Below are positions 52,770 through 61,050 of a stretch of 64,000 bases of DNA, in pieces. The notes under the pieces are model-generated. The model was not told where the DNA came from. It did not search any database and saw only the letters and a program-made list of their open reading frames with translations. A program made the position numbers and the translations under genes. The DNA is from Bacillota bacterium (GTDB lineage: Bacteria; Bacillota; Clostridia; Acetivibrionales; DSM-1351): the NCBI GenBank assembly GCA_023441625.1, contig JAEZOA010000044.1, positions 43,826 to 107,825 of the forward strand, in the 5' to 3' direction. Positions within the stretch are counted from its first letter, which is position 1. The number at the start of each line of letters is the position of its first letter.

Positions 52770-54587
52770 ATGGCAAATTTTTTCCCTGAAGATTTAATAG
52801 AAGAGATAAGGGTAAATAATGATATAGTTGGTGTAATATCAGAGTACGTTAATCTGGACAAAAGAGGAAAAAATTATTTTGGCAAATGCCCTTTCCATAA
52901 TGAAAAAACTGCATCTTTTTCTGTAGAGCCTGTTAAACAAATATTTCATTGCTTTGGCTGTGGTAAAGGCGGTAATGTAGTACATTTTATTATGGCTATA
53001 GAGAATCTGGATTTTCCGGAAGCATTGAGATTACTCGCTGATAGAGCTAAAATTCAAATTCCGGAAATGAATGATGGAGTTAGAGATGATGAAAAGGCAA
53101 AGCTGAAGCAGGAACTTTTAAAAATAAATATTGAAGCTGCTAGGTTTTATCATAATAATTTAGTTAATGAGAATAATAAAGTTCCGTTTCAATATTTGGC
53201 AAATAGGAGGATTAATAACCACTCTATTACAAAATTTGGTTTAGGCTATGCACCAGATAAGTATGATACACTATATAAGCATTTAAAAACATTAGGCTTT
53301 AGTGATTATTCTATTTTTGAAAGTGGACTTGTTATAACTAAGGAAAATAATAAGAAGGTTTTTGATAGGTTTAGGGGTAGAATTATGTTTCCGATATTTG
53401 ATATCAGAGGAAATGTAATTGCCTTTGGTGGAAGAGTGTTAGATTCTTCTCAACCTAAGTACATGAATTCTCCTGAAACTGCTGTTTACCATAAAGGAAA
53501 ACATTTGTATGCTATGAATTTTGCTAAAAGTGCATGTTCAAAGCAGATAATTTTGGCTGAAGGCTATATGGATGTTATATCCCTACATCAAAGTGGAATA
53601 ATAAATGTTGTTGCGCCACTTGGAACAGCATTGACTGAGAATCAAGGTAAGCTTATGAAAAAGTATTCAGAAGAAATTATACTTTCATTTGATTCTGATT
53701 CTGCTGGACAGGCTGCTGCACTTAGAAGCCTTGATTTACTTAATGCCATCGGCTGTAGTGTTAAGGTACTATCCATTCCTTCTGGTAAGGACCCTGATGA
53801 TTTTATTAAGACTAATGGGGTTGAGAGTTTTAAAAAGCTTATAAATAGTTCTAAAGGTCTGTTAGATTTTAAATTAGATATTTTGGACAACAAAATTGAT
53901 ATTTCTACAAATGATGGAAAAGTAAAGTTTCTTGACGAGGCTGTACTTATATTAGAGAAAATTGACAATAATGTAGAAAGAGAGCTATATGTTAAGAAAT
54001 TGTCCAAAGACTTTGGTGTAAGTGAGCAGTCAATTTATTCCGAAATGGCAAAGCGCCAAAGAAAAATGGATTCAAATGAAAAGAAGCAAATAAAGGATAT
54101 TTACACAGTTAAAAAGAATATTATAAAGAAAAGTAATAAAGTTGAAACTCCAGAAGAGAGACTTGTAAAACTGCAGTTAATGCTTTTAGCTACAATTTGT
54201 TTGGACAACAATGTATATTCTTATATTAGAGATGTTTTAAATATTGATAAAATTAGCTCTAACGAAATAAAACAGGCATTATTATTTTCTATTGAACGAA
54301 TAGAGAGTAAAGCAGGTATTTTGGTAGGCGAGATTTTAAATAAACTTTCTCCACCTATGGCTGAAATTTTTGCAAATATAATTCAATCTCAGAGAGTATT
54401 TGAGAACCATAGAAAAGCAGCCATGGATATTATTAAAAGAATAGACCTTAATGGTTTGGAGGCTAGGAAAGACGAAATAATTGAACTAAAAAAAAGAAGT
54501 GATTTATCAGAAGGGGATGTTGAGTTATTAAATCGCGAATTAGGCAGTATTGTATTGAATATAGCTACCTTGAAAAAGGGTTTGTAA
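52770..54587 (+). CDS. dnaG: DNA primase
   Basis: A 605-residue primase that lays RNA primers for replication. Zinc-binding domain: KCPFHNEKTASFSVEPVKQI and HCFGCGKGGNVV (CHC2). The catalytic core holds the TOPRIM motif LAEGYMDVISLHQSG and SFDSDSAGQAAALRSLDLL, and GGRVLDSSQPKYMNSPET is the family's conserved core block. The C-terminal helicase-binding region is present (~450-605). The ribosome binding site is weak (GATTGGAATG). It heads the dnaG-rpoD pair, the classic macromolecular synthesis arrangement. Confidence 0.96.
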   Translation: MANFFPEDLIEEIRVNNDIVGVISEYVNLDKRGKNYFGKCPFHNEKTASFSVEPVKQIFHCFGCGKGGNVVHFIMAIENLDFPEALRLLADRAKIQIPEMNDGVRDDEKAKLKQELLKINIEAARFYHNNLVNENNKVPFQYLANRRINNHSITKFGLGYAPDKYDTLYKHLKTLGFSDYSIFESGLVITKENNKKVFDRFRGRIMFPIFDIRGNVIAFGGRVLDSSQPKYMNSPETAVYHKGKHLYAMNFAKSACSKQIILAEGYMDVISLHQSGIINVVAPLGTALTENQGKLMKKYSEEIILSFDSDSAGQAAALRSLDLLNAIGCSVKVLSIPSGKDPDDFIKTNGVESFKKLINSSKGLLDFKLDILDNKIDISTNDGKVKFLDEAVLILEKIDNNVERELYVKKLSKDFGVSEQSIYSEMAKRQRKMDSNEKKQIKDIYTVKKNIIKKSNKVETPEERLVKLQLMLLATICLDNNVYSYIRDVLNIDKISSNEIKQALLFSIERIESKAGILVGEILNKLSPPMAEIFANIIQSQRVFENHRKAAMDIIKRIDLNGLEARKDEIIELKKRSDLSEGDVELLNRELGSIVLNIATLKKGL

Positions 54588-54632
54588 GGTTGAAAGAAAT
54601 AATAAGAAATAAATCAAGGAGGTACCGAGCCC

Positions 54633-54686
54633 ATGCAATTTCTGTCATTAATTTTTTGTGCGAAATGCTGGGTATGGGCATAGTTA
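54633..54686 (+). repeat. Hairpin element in the dnaG-rpoD gap, also reads as a 16-codon leader frame
   Basis: ATGCAATTTCTGTCA and GTGCGAAATGCTGGGTATGG frame a short palindrome. The same two halves recur at 57602-57709, split by a palindromic repeat. With AAGGAGGT nine bases ahead, the copy here encodes MQFLSLIFCAKCWVWA before a stop. Confidence 0.6.
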
Positions 54687-54708
54687 GGCAAGAAGGGAGT
54701 GCAAACGC

Positions 54709-55791
54709 ATGAAACATAGTCAAGAGAGTAGAAAAGCATTGCTTAAAGAATTGATTGATAAAGGTACAGCAAAAGGAATGCTTACCTATAAAGAGATTAT
54801 TGAGGCTTTTGAAGAAATTGAAATAGAACCTGAGCATATTGAAAAAATATACGAAACCTTAGAAAATTTAGGTATTGATGTTATTGGAGATATTGATGCG
54901 GATTTGGAAGAAATTCAGAATTCTGATGAAGAAGAGCTTGATATCAGTGTTCCAGAGGGGATAAGTATAGATGATCCTGTAAGAATGTATCTTAAGGAGA
55001 TTGGGAAGGTTCCCCTTTTAACAGCAGATGAGGAAATTGATCTTGCGCACAGAATGGAAAACGGGGATATTGAAGCAAAGAGGAGACTTGCTGAAGCTAA
55101 TCTTAGACTTGTTGTAAGTATTGCAAAGAGATATGTTGGCAGAGGCATGCAGTTCCTCGATTTGATTCAAGAAGGTAATCTAGGACTTATCAAGGCAGTT
55201 GAGAAGTTTGATTATAGGAGAGGGTTTAAGTTTAGTACGTATGCAACTTGGTGGATTAGACAGGCTATAACAAGGGCAATTGCCGATCAGGCAAGAACTA
55301 TTCGTATTCCTGTTCATATGGTGGAAACTATAAATAAATTAATAAGAGTTTCTAGGCAGTTATTGCAGGAGTTAGGTAGAGAACCACAGCCTGATGAAAT
55401 TGCAAAAGAGATAGGTATGTCAGTGGAAAAGGTCAGGGAAATAATGAAAATTTCTCAAGAACCAGTTTCTCTTGAAACACCTATTGGTGAGGAGGAGGAT
55501 AGTCATTTAGGAGACTTTATTCCTGATGATGATGCTCCGGCACCAGCAGAGGCTGCTGCTTTTACTTTACTCAAAGAACAGCTCATTGATGTTTTAGATA
55601 CCTTAACACCTCGTGAAGAAAAGGTATTAAGGCTCAGATTTGGTTTAGATGATGGGCGCGCAAGGACTCTTGAAGAGGTAGGTAAGGAATTTAGTGTTAC
55701 TAGAGAGAGAATTCGTCAGATAGAGGCTAAGGCGTTGAGAAAGCTAAGACATCCTAGCAGGAGTAAAAAGCTGAAAGACTATTTAGATTAA
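54709..55791 (+). CDS. rpoD: Primary sigma factor RpoD/SigA
   Basis: A 360-residue housekeeping sigma factor with GAAGGGAG before the ATG. Region 1.1 is short (LLKELIDKGTAKGMLTYKEI). Region 1.2 is DPVRMYLKEIGKVPLL; region 2 includes NLRLVVSIAKRYVGRGMQFL, EGNLGLIKAVEKFDYRRGFKF and TYATWWIRQAITRAIADQ; region 4 ends with LRLRFGLDDGRARTLEEVGK and VTRERIRQIEAKALRKLRHP. It follows dnaG by 121 bases, with a repeat element between, and is followed by a palindromic repeat and a bidirectional terminator. Confidence 0.97.
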   Translation: MKHSQESRKALLKELIDKGTAKGMLTYKEIIEAFEEIEIEPEHIEKIYETLENLGIDVIGDIDADLEEIQNSDEEELDISVPEGISIDDPVRMYLKEIGKVPLLTADEEIDLAHRMENGDIEAKRRLAEANLRLVVSIAKRYVGRGMQFLDLIQEGNLGLIKAVEKFDYRRGFKFSTYATWWIRQAITRAIADQARTIRIPVHMVETINKLIRVSRQLLQELGREPQPDEIAKEIGMSVEKVREIMKISQEPVSLETPIGEEEDSHLGDFIPDDDAPAPAEAAAFTLLKEQLIDVLDTLTPREEKVLRLRFGLDDGRARTLEEVGKEFSVTRERIRQIEAKALRKLRHPSRSKKLKDYLD

Positions 55792-55801
55792 AGTTTGATT
55801 A

Positions 55802-55837
55802 AACAACGCAAGTTGGCAAGCCAGCATTGCTTATGTT
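55802..55837 (+). repeat. Palindromic intergenic repeat, copy C
   Basis: A 36-bp copy with one change from 1816-1851 (GCCAGCATTGC), directly after rpoD and before its terminator. Confidence 0.85.
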
Positions 55838-55842
55838 AAATA

Positions 55843-55870
55843 AAAAGACTCGGATTCGAGTCTTTTTTAA
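55843..55870. terminator. Bidirectional terminator after rpoD
   Basis: AAAAAGACTCG pairs with CGAGTCTTTTT around GATT. It serves rpoD and the convergent hydrolase. Confidence 0.88.
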
Positions 55871-55881
55871 CAATTATATAG

Positions 55882-56640
55882 TTATTGATCAAGCTCAGTT
55901 TCAAAAAAGGCAGATACAATTTCTATGTATTCTTGTGGAATATTCAAGCTAATACCATGTCTTGAGTTCTTTATTTCTTTCAATGTGCTTTCTGAAGCAA
56001 CAGAATGAAGCAACTTTGCAGATTTTCTCACAATCGAGGGTTCTTTCTTTGCACATAATATTAATAATTTTGCCTTATTATCTTTAAAAGTAGTAGGCAA
56101 GCTATAATTAGAGTTGCTTATTGTCATATTAAGCATTGTTTTTTTAGAAACTCTTTTTGTATCTTCAAAGTAATTTTGAAACATATCTTTTGGAATATAA
56201 TAATAATAAGCTGATATTTTTGCAAACCACTTTTTTGAGATTAGAGGAAAGAACATACTGTACATAGGAACAATAAGTTTTACTAAGGCCTTATTCATTG
56301 GTATAACAAGGGCACTTTCAAGAACCGCTTTTTCGCAGATATCTTTTGCTTTTGTTATTATTTCAACAGTGATTTGAGCACCTAGAGATACGCCGATTAT
56401 AGCAAATACCTTTCCGCTAAAATTTTCATTAATGTATTGTTGGATTTGATTTGCACTGTGCTCTATAGTGTCAAAAGTTGTCTCGTAATCAGCTCCATGC
56501 CCATCAATAATTGGTGCTACAACGTAGTATTTCTCTTCCCATACTTTTAACTGTGGCTGCCATGTCCAATTTGACAGTCCTCCTCCATGAAGGAGAATAA
56601 TAACTGGATTTTTACTATCTCCAAATATTTCATATTTCAT
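55882..56640 (-). CDS. Alpha/beta hydrolase
   Basis: A 252-residue enzyme with AAAAGGAG before the ATG. Oxyanion loop LLHGGGLSNWTWQPQ, nucleophile elbow IGVSLGAQI (Ser ~99) and the catalytic His in NSRHGISL near 230 are present, with an Asp/Glu candidate in LCAKKEPSIV. A small lid domain separates the halves. Esterase, lipase or thioesterase activity is possible; no substrate can be read. It is alone on the minus strand. Confidence 0.85.
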   Translation of the reverse strand: MKYEIFGDSKNPVIILLHGGGLSNWTWQPQLKVWEEKYYVVAPIIDGHGADYETTFDTIEHSANQIQQYINENFSGKVFAIIGVSLGAQITVEIITKAKDICEKAVLESALVIPMNKALVKLIVPMYSMFFPLISKKWFAKISAYYYYIPKDMFQNYFEDTKRVSKKTMLNMTISNSNYSLPTTFKDNKAKLLILCAKKEPSIVRKSAKLLHSVASESTLKEIKNSRHGISLNIPQEYIEIVSAFFETELDQ

Positions 56641-56974
56641 TATAAACTCCTTTTTATATATTGATATCTTTAAAAAGTGTAATTAGTGTTTCAAATATTT
56701 TATCAAAAAGAGGATTTTCAATCATTCTATTATGTTATTTTCTAATGATTATCCAAATGATAAGTAACGATTTACTTATGTGAAAGTTATCAATTTAATC
56801 CAAATTAAGAATATTTCAATAGTGAGTGTTTGTCAATTGCAAATGCGTTATCATTATAAATTTTTAATTAGGATTTTGAAGTATGTATTTTTTAGCAAGA
56901 ATTAGCATGAGTAAAAAAATATTAGATAATTGGGCATAAACCAAATAAATCAGCAAATTGTAGGAAATTAAATC
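56641..56974. other. AT-rich intergenic region
   Basis: About 330 bases between the hydrolase start and the tRNA promoter. No gene, RNA or repeat is apparent. Confidence 0.5.
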
Positions 56975-57003
56975 TTGACCAGATGCCCTTAGGTAAGTAT
57001 AAT
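56975..57003 (+). promoter_or_regulatory. Promoter of the tRNA-Asn/tRNA-CAU unit
   Basis: TTGACC and TATAAT separated by exactly 17 bases, ~33 bases before tRNA-Asn. Confidence 0.85.
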
Positions 57004-57035
57004 ATTATTTGTGCTCGCGAGAGCATCGAATATAT

Positions 57036-57111
57036 TCCTCCTTAGCTCAGTTGGTAGAGCGCGTGACTGTTAATCACGATGTCGCTGGTTCAAGTCCAGC
57101 AGGGGGAGCCA
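57036..57111 (+). tRNA. tRNA-Asn (anticodon GTT)
   Basis: A 76-nt tRNA with CCA encoded. Acceptor TCCTCCT pairs with AGGGGGA, D-arm GCTC/GAGC, anticodon stem GTGAC/ATCAC around TGTTAA giving GTT, and T-arm GCTGG-TTCAAGT-CCAGC. Confidence 0.96.
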
Positions 57112-57115
57112 ATTC

Positions 57116-57192
57116 GGGCCTTTAGCTCAGTTGGTTAGAGCAACCGGCTCATAACCGGTTGGTCCGGGGTTCGAGTCCCTGAAGGCCCACCA
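57116..57192 (+). tRNA. tRNA with CAT anticodon (Ile2 or Met)
   Basis: A 77-nt tRNA with CCA encoded, five bases after tRNA-Asn. Acceptor GGGCCTT/AAGGCCC, anticodon stem CCGGC/ACCGG around loop TCATAAC, T-arm CGGGG-TTCGAGT-CCCTG. The GGnCCTTTAGCTCAG body resembles Firmicute tRNA-Ile(CAU), whose C34 becomes lysidine. Met elongator cannot be excluded. Confidence 0.9.
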
Positions 57193-57193
57193 A

Positions 57194-57232
57194 AAAAAAG
57201 AGAACATACATAGTATGTTCTCTTTTTTTTTG
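57194..57232. terminator. Terminator after the tRNA pair
   Basis: AAAAGAGAACATAC pairs with GTATGTTCTCTTTT around ATA, with T tracts on both sides; also placed to end the small minus-strand gene. Confidence 0.9.
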
Positions 57233-57247
57233 GTGGGTTAGATTAGC

Positions 57248-57273
57248 ACAAGCAATGCTGGCTTGCCAACTTT
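57248..57273 (-). repeat. Palindromic intergenic repeat, truncated copy E
   Basis: AGCAATGCTGGCTTGCCAAC is one arm pair of the 36-bp family without its right outer arm. Confidence 0.65.
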
Positions 57274-57274
57274 C

Positions 57275-57448
57275 TCATTTTATTTTTCTAATATATTCAG
57301 TGGACAATTCTTCATCCTCTAAATCTATGCTTGTTTTGCTTATAATAGGTATATGTGCGTTTATTCCCAAAATATCTCTTCCGTGTATATTACTAGAGAT
57401 AGGTCTTTCAATATCGTTTACTTTGTTTCCTCTGCTATATGGAGTCAT
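57275..57448 (-). CDS. Small 57-residue protein of unknown function
   Basis: A short minus-strand gene that a 60-residue cut-off would miss. GAAAGGAA precedes the ATG, and the tRNA terminator lies past its stop. It reads MTPYSRGNKVNDIERPISSN, then HGRDILGINAHIPIISKTS and an acidic-to-basic tail. It has no Cys and no membrane helix. Coding is supported by the ribosome binding site, codon pattern and balanced composition; the overlapping plus-strand frame is hydrophobic and lacks a ribosome binding site. Confidence 0.6.
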   Translation of the reverse strand: MTPYSRGNKVNDIERPISSNIHGRDILGINAHIPIISKTSIDLEDEELSTEYIRKIK

Positions 57449-57601
57449 AGTGGGTAATTCCTTTCAATTGGTACAGATTGAAGTTAAATTGAGGAACTTT
57501 TAAATTTAATGCTTTTCAAGTTGATTAATTAGTATTATTATGTGTATAATTTACTTTGATAATACAAGTGACTGATAAATATATAAATAAATTTTAGTTT
57601 T

Positions 57602-57709
57602 ATGCCATTTCTGTCAAGGAAATGAACATTTCATTAACATAAGCAATGTTGGCTTGCCAGCTTGCGTTGTTTAATTTCTTGTGCGAAATGCTGGACATGG
57701 GCATAATTA
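57602..57709 (+). repeat. Composite repeat: dnaG-rpoD-type element interrupted by a palindromic repeat
   Basis: Left part ATGCCATTTCTGTCA and right part TTGTGCGAAATGCTGGACAT match 54633-54647 and 54657-54680. About 55 bases containing palindromic copy D lie between them. Confidence 0.7.
57636..57671 (-). repeat. Palindromic intergenic repeat, copy D
   Basis: Inverted full-length copy: AACATAAGCAATGTTGGC-TT-GCCAGCTTGCGTTGTT. Confidence 0.85.
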
Positions 57710-57767
57710 TAACAATAAATAATATCTGGTATGTTAATGGATTTTATTAGGAATATGGAGGATAGCT

Positions 57768-58466
57768 TTGAGTTTAATTTTAAAGGGTAGATTGAAGTTA
57801 TTAGCAGATAAAGTATCTAAATGTGAGGTTATTGCCGATATAGGAACTGATCATGCATATCTGCCAATCTATTTAATTCAGCAAGGGGTTTGCAAAAGGG
57901 CTATAGCCTCAGATGTTAAAATAGGACCAGTAAAGGTTGCAAACAAGAATATAAATTTATATAAAATGAGTGAACATATAGAAACTAGGCTAGGAAGTGG
58001 TTTGGACACTATTGGAGAAGATGAAGCAGATGTAATAATTATTGCAGGCATGGGTGGAACTCTTCTTACAGAGCTATTAATAGCAAATACCCATAAAGCA
58101 ATTAAAGCAGCAGCGCTAATCTTGCAGCCAATGAATGACTTGCATGTGGTTAGAAAGTGGCTATTTGACCATAAATTTGACATTTATGATGAGGAGTTAG
58201 TTGCAGAAGGAACTAAAATTTATTGTGTGATTTCAGCAAAATATGATGGGAAGAACAGAGAGTATCAGGAATTTGAACTCCATATTGGCGAGAAACTTAT
58301 AGAAAAAAAGGATCCATTATTATTAGCATACTGCGAAATAAAGGTTAGACAGGTTGACAGGGTTTTAGGTCAATTAGAGGATATGGAGGATAATAGCGAG
58401 CTCTTAAGCTACTATTCTACATTAAAAAAGGATTACATTGAATTAATGCAGAAGGAATTGTTGTGA
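57768..58466 (+). CDS. trmK: tRNA (adenine(22)-N1)-methyltransferase
   Basis: A 232-residue SAM-dependent enzyme that methylates A22 of tRNA. TTG start with TGGAGGA ahead. The SAM-binding motif is VIADIGTDHAYLPIYLI (~22-38), and the family motifs ASDVKIGPVKVANKNI, IIAGMGGTLL and LILQPMNDLHVVRKWLFDH follow. The C-terminal coiled coil (~180-232) is typical of TrmK. It follows rpoD at some distance and precedes the Nif3-family gene, the usual Firmicute order rpoD-trmK-yqfO. Confidence 0.94.
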   Translation: MSLILKGRLKLLADKVSKCEVIADIGTDHAYLPIYLIQQGVCKRAIASDVKIGPVKVANKNINLYKMSEHIETRLGSGLDTIGEDEADVIIIAGMGGTLLTELLIANTHKAIKAAALILQPMNDLHVVRKWLFDHKFDIYDEELVAEGTKIYCVISAKYDGKNREYQEFELHIGEKLIEKKDPLLLAYCEIKVRQVDRVLGQLEDMEDNSELLSYYSTLKKDYIELMQKELL

Positions 58467-58563
58467 CATAGCAAGGTGGGTTTAGATTACAGAAATATGT
58501 AGTGTATTAATGGGAATTTAGTATTGTAGTACACCAGAATAAAGTGAGGAGTATATTATAATA

Positions 58564-59358
58564 ATGAATGTTGGAGAAATACTTAATTATATTAATGAGC
58601 TTGCACCATGGAAATTTGCAGAGGATTGGGATAATGTTGGACTGATGTTAGGAGGTCGTGCAGACGAAGTCAAAAAGGTATTGCTTTGTCTGGATGTGAC
58701 CACAAAGGTTATTGATGAGGCAATAGACCAAGGAGCAAACTTGATAATATCTCATCACCCTTTCTTATTTTCAAAGCTGAATACGGTGGATTTAGACACA
58801 ATGAAGGGGAAACAAATTTCAACACTTATAAAGAATAATATTAATATTATCAGTGCTCACACAAATCTTGATGTGGCAGTGGGTGGTGTTAATGATACTT
58901 TTGCTGAAGCTATAGGCATAAGTAATTGTAGAATATTAGAGTCTTATATTCCGAAAGGTCATGATGTTGATGTAGGAATGGGAAAGGTGGGAGAACTACC
59001 TTCTGAGTTGAGATTTGAAGATTTGGTCAATATAGTGAAAAGAAATCTTAATATTGAGAACCTAAGAATTATTGGAACACAGCCAGAAACAGTAAAAAAC
59101 GTAGCTACCTTCTGTGGAAGCTTTGATGTTGACTTAGATATCATTAAACAACAGAGTATTGATGTTCTTATTACTGGTGATATGAAATACCATGATTCGT
59201 TAGATGCTAGAGAAATGGGTTTGTGCATTATTGATGTGGGACATTTCGCATCTGAGCATTTAATTGTAAATAAACTTAAAAAACTCCTAGAGGTTAGATT
59301 TGAGAGTTTAAATATAATTTGCAGTTCTTTGGAAGAGGACCCATTTATTTTTGCTTGA
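58564..59358 (+). CDS. Nif3-like dinuclear metal-centre protein
   Basis: A 264-residue protein of the Nif3/YqfO family with GTGAGGAG ahead of the ATG. Landmarks: APWKFAEDWDNVGLMLGG, LIISHHPFLF (metal His pair ~63), SAHTNLDVAVGGVND (metal region), TGDMKYHDSLDAREMGLCII and DVGHFASEH (closing metal His and Glu). The family forms toroidal hexamers; in some bacteria it acts as GTP cyclohydrolase IB-like or as a GTP-binding protein, but the true role is unsettled. The insert domain of B. subtilis YqfO is absent. rnpB follows. Confidence 0.93.
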   Translation: MNVGEILNYINELAPWKFAEDWDNVGLMLGGRADEVKKVLLCLDVTTKVIDEAIDQGANLIISHHPFLFSKLNTVDLDTMKGKQISTLIKNNINIISAHTNLDVAVGGVNDTFAEAIGISNCRILESYIPKGHDVDVGMGKVGELPSELRFEDLVNIVKRNLNIENLRIIGTQPETVKNVATFCGSFDVDLDIIKQQSIDVLITGDMKYHDSLDAREMGLCIIDVGHFASEHLIVNKLKKLLEVRFESLNIICSSLEEDPFIFA

Positions 59359-59435
59359 CTAATGTTTTAAGAGCATCTATAATAAAGTGTCCGATACTGC
59401 GGACTAGCTTTTTGAATTAAATAATTGAATATCAT

Positions 59436-59825
59436 ATGAGTAAGCCAGATGATCGCAGATGCAGCCCGAAAGGGCGTAGATGAGGAAAGTCCGGGCTCCA
59501 TAGGGCAATGGTGCCGGGTAACTCCCGGTAAAGGTGACTTTAAGGAAAGTGCAACAGAGATATACCGCCTGACTAACGATTTAAGCTGAACAGAGGGTTT
59601 TATGTTTTCAGTTTAAATCGTTAGTTTGGTAAGGGTGGAAAGGCGAGGTAAGAGCTCACCAGCGACTTGGCGACTTGTCGGCTATGTAAACCCCACCTGG
59701 AGCAACGCCGTGGAGGGACGCAATGACTGCCCGTCAGTCCCGGGGAGGTGGCTTGAGCTATACAGAAATGTATGGCCTAGATAGATGATCATCTAATACA
59801 GAACCCGGCTTATAGACTTACTCAT
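59436..59825 (+). ncRNA. rnpB: RNase P RNA (A-type)
   Basis: A ~390-nt catalytic RNA that matures tRNA 5' ends. Conserved blocks: GAGGAAAGTCCGGGCTCC (CR I), ATAGGGCAATGGTGCCGGGT, GGAAAGTGCAACAGAGATA (CR II-III), GGTAAGAGCTCACCAGCGAC, GGCTATGTAAACCCCACCTGG (CR IV) and ATACAGAACCCGGCTTATAG (CR V). The 5' ATGAGTAAGCC pairs with the 3' GGCTTATAGACTTACTCAT region. A long P12-like hairpin (GACTAACGATTTAAGC and its complement) is seen. Ends are approximate. Confidence 0.96.
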
Positions 59826-59837
59826 TATATACCAGAA

Positions 59838-59868
59838 ACACCCGCTTTCAAGGCGGGTGTTTTTGTGG
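59838..59868 (+). terminator. Terminator after rnpB
   Basis: AACACCCGC pairs with GCGGGTGTT around TTTCAAG, then TTTTG. Confidence 0.9.
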
Positions 59869-59996
59869 TTCTAGGCGGTAAGCCTATATGTAACATTATT
59901 CTAATACTAACCTGATAACAGGATTAAAATCAGTCAAATATATTTTTGTTAAATCATAGAAAACATTTCCAATAAGTGCTATAATGCTTTACAATA

Positions 59997-60510
59997 ATAT
60001 AGAAACTATCAGTTGATATTGATAGTATAATCCCTAACCAGAAATTTGTACTGGCTGGAGAATCATTTGGAGGCTTTTTAGCAAGGACAATATTTAAAAA
60101 ACGAGCGTAAGATGTAGAGGGACTACTTCTTATTTGCCCTTCGTTAGAACAATCTACAATAAATGAAAATGCTCAATTTCAGATATTCGAAAAGGATGAA
60201 GAATTTTTAAGTACTCTTGATGAAGAAGACAGGAAATAATTCCTTCCTTGAAAACATTAAAGGAGGACAACTCGGCTTCAATGTGGATGATCTTGATAAG
60301 CCGTATATGAAGCCTACGCTTATGCTAGCGGGAAGACAGGATCAGGTGGTAGGCTACAACGGCTTATGGCATATTATTGATAAGTATCCCAGAGCTTCGT
60401 ACATACTACTAGATAATGCAGGCCACTGCTTAGAGATTGAACAAGATATTCTATTTACAGAGTCTGTAAAAGAGTGGCTGAAAAGGATTTCGGCCGAAAT
60501 AGTCATTTAA
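59997..60510 (+). pseudogene. Broken alpha/beta hydrolase
   Basis: The 5' part is in one frame and reads NQKFVLAGESFGGFLARTIF (nucleophile elbow GESFGG) with an in-frame stop at about 60108, then EGLLLICPSLEQSTINENAQ. Near 60235 the frame shifts, and the rest continues as PYMKPTLMLAGRQDQVVGYN and ILLDNAGHCLEIEQD (catalytic Asp and His). The N-terminal ~90 residues are missing. With a stop, a frameshift and a truncation it is non-functional; the downstream 97-codon frame alone would not be an enzyme. Confidence 0.85.
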
Positions 60511-60522
60511 AACGGGGGATAT

Positions 60523-61038
60523 ATGACAATCAGAGAGGCAAACAAGCAGGATTTATTCTCAATAGCAAGAGTTCAAGTTGATAGTAATCGTTCTAGCTAC
60601 AAAGGAATTATGCCTGAACATTATTTAGAAGGATTAACATATGAAAGTAAGGCAATTGAATGGGATAAGAGATTGTTTGATAATAAAGCAACAGAATTGA
60701 TGTTTGTTGCTGAAACTGATAACAAAAATATTGTTGGGTTTGCAGCAATAAGTTTAGTTGAAACTAATAATGCTTATGAAAGAGAGCTTTATTCGATATA
60801 CATTTTAAAAGAATTTCAGCGTATAGGAATAGGAAAATTGCTTTTTAAGGCAATAATTGAACGGTATATTAAAAACAATGTTAAGTCTATGATGTTATGG
60901 ACACTTCAGGATAACCCTTCAAGGGCCTTTTATGAACAGTTAGGTGGAAACATTGTTGACAAGAGAATAATCAATAGGGGTGGGAAAGAACTCCAACAAA
61001 TTGCATACGCTTGGGAGGATATTACTTTGATTTTTTAA
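60523..61038 (+). CDS. GNAT-family N-acetyltransferase
   Basis: A 171-residue acetyl-CoA-dependent acetyltransferase with CGGGGGA ahead of the ATG. The acetyl-CoA loop is FQRIGIGKLLFKAI (Q/RxxGxG/A, ~98), preceded by ELYSIYILKEF, and MLWTLQDNPSRAFYEQLGG is the typical motif B ending. The substrate is not predictable. It follows the broken hydrolase by 12 bases, so both may once have been co-transcribed. Confidence 0.9.
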   Translation: MTIREANKQDLFSIARVQVDSNRSSYKGIMPEHYLEGLTYESKAIEWDKRLFDNKATELMFVAETDNKNIVGFAAISLVETNNAYERELYSIYILKEFQRIGIGKLLFKAIIERYIKNNVKSMMLWTLQDNPSRAFYEQLGGNIVDKRIINRGGKELQQIAYAWEDITLIF

Positions 61039-61050
61039 GGATGGTACAAT

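Larger units (their letters stand above)
57449..57767. other. Intergenic region holding a composite repeat
   Basis: The stretch 57602-57709 resembles the dnaG-rpoD element (54633-54686) but is split by a copy of the 36-bp palindromic repeat. The remainder is AT-rich leader for trmK. Confidence 0.6.

Noticed and set aside
57255..57503. 82-codon hydrophobic plus-strand frame after the tRNA pair
   Set aside because: No ribosome binding site, starts inside a repeat and overlaps the better-supported 57-residue gene on the other strand.
60217..60510. Stand-alone 97-residue hydrolase gene
   Set aside because: It lacks the nucleophile elbow, which lies upstream in another frame; it is the 3' part of a broken gene.
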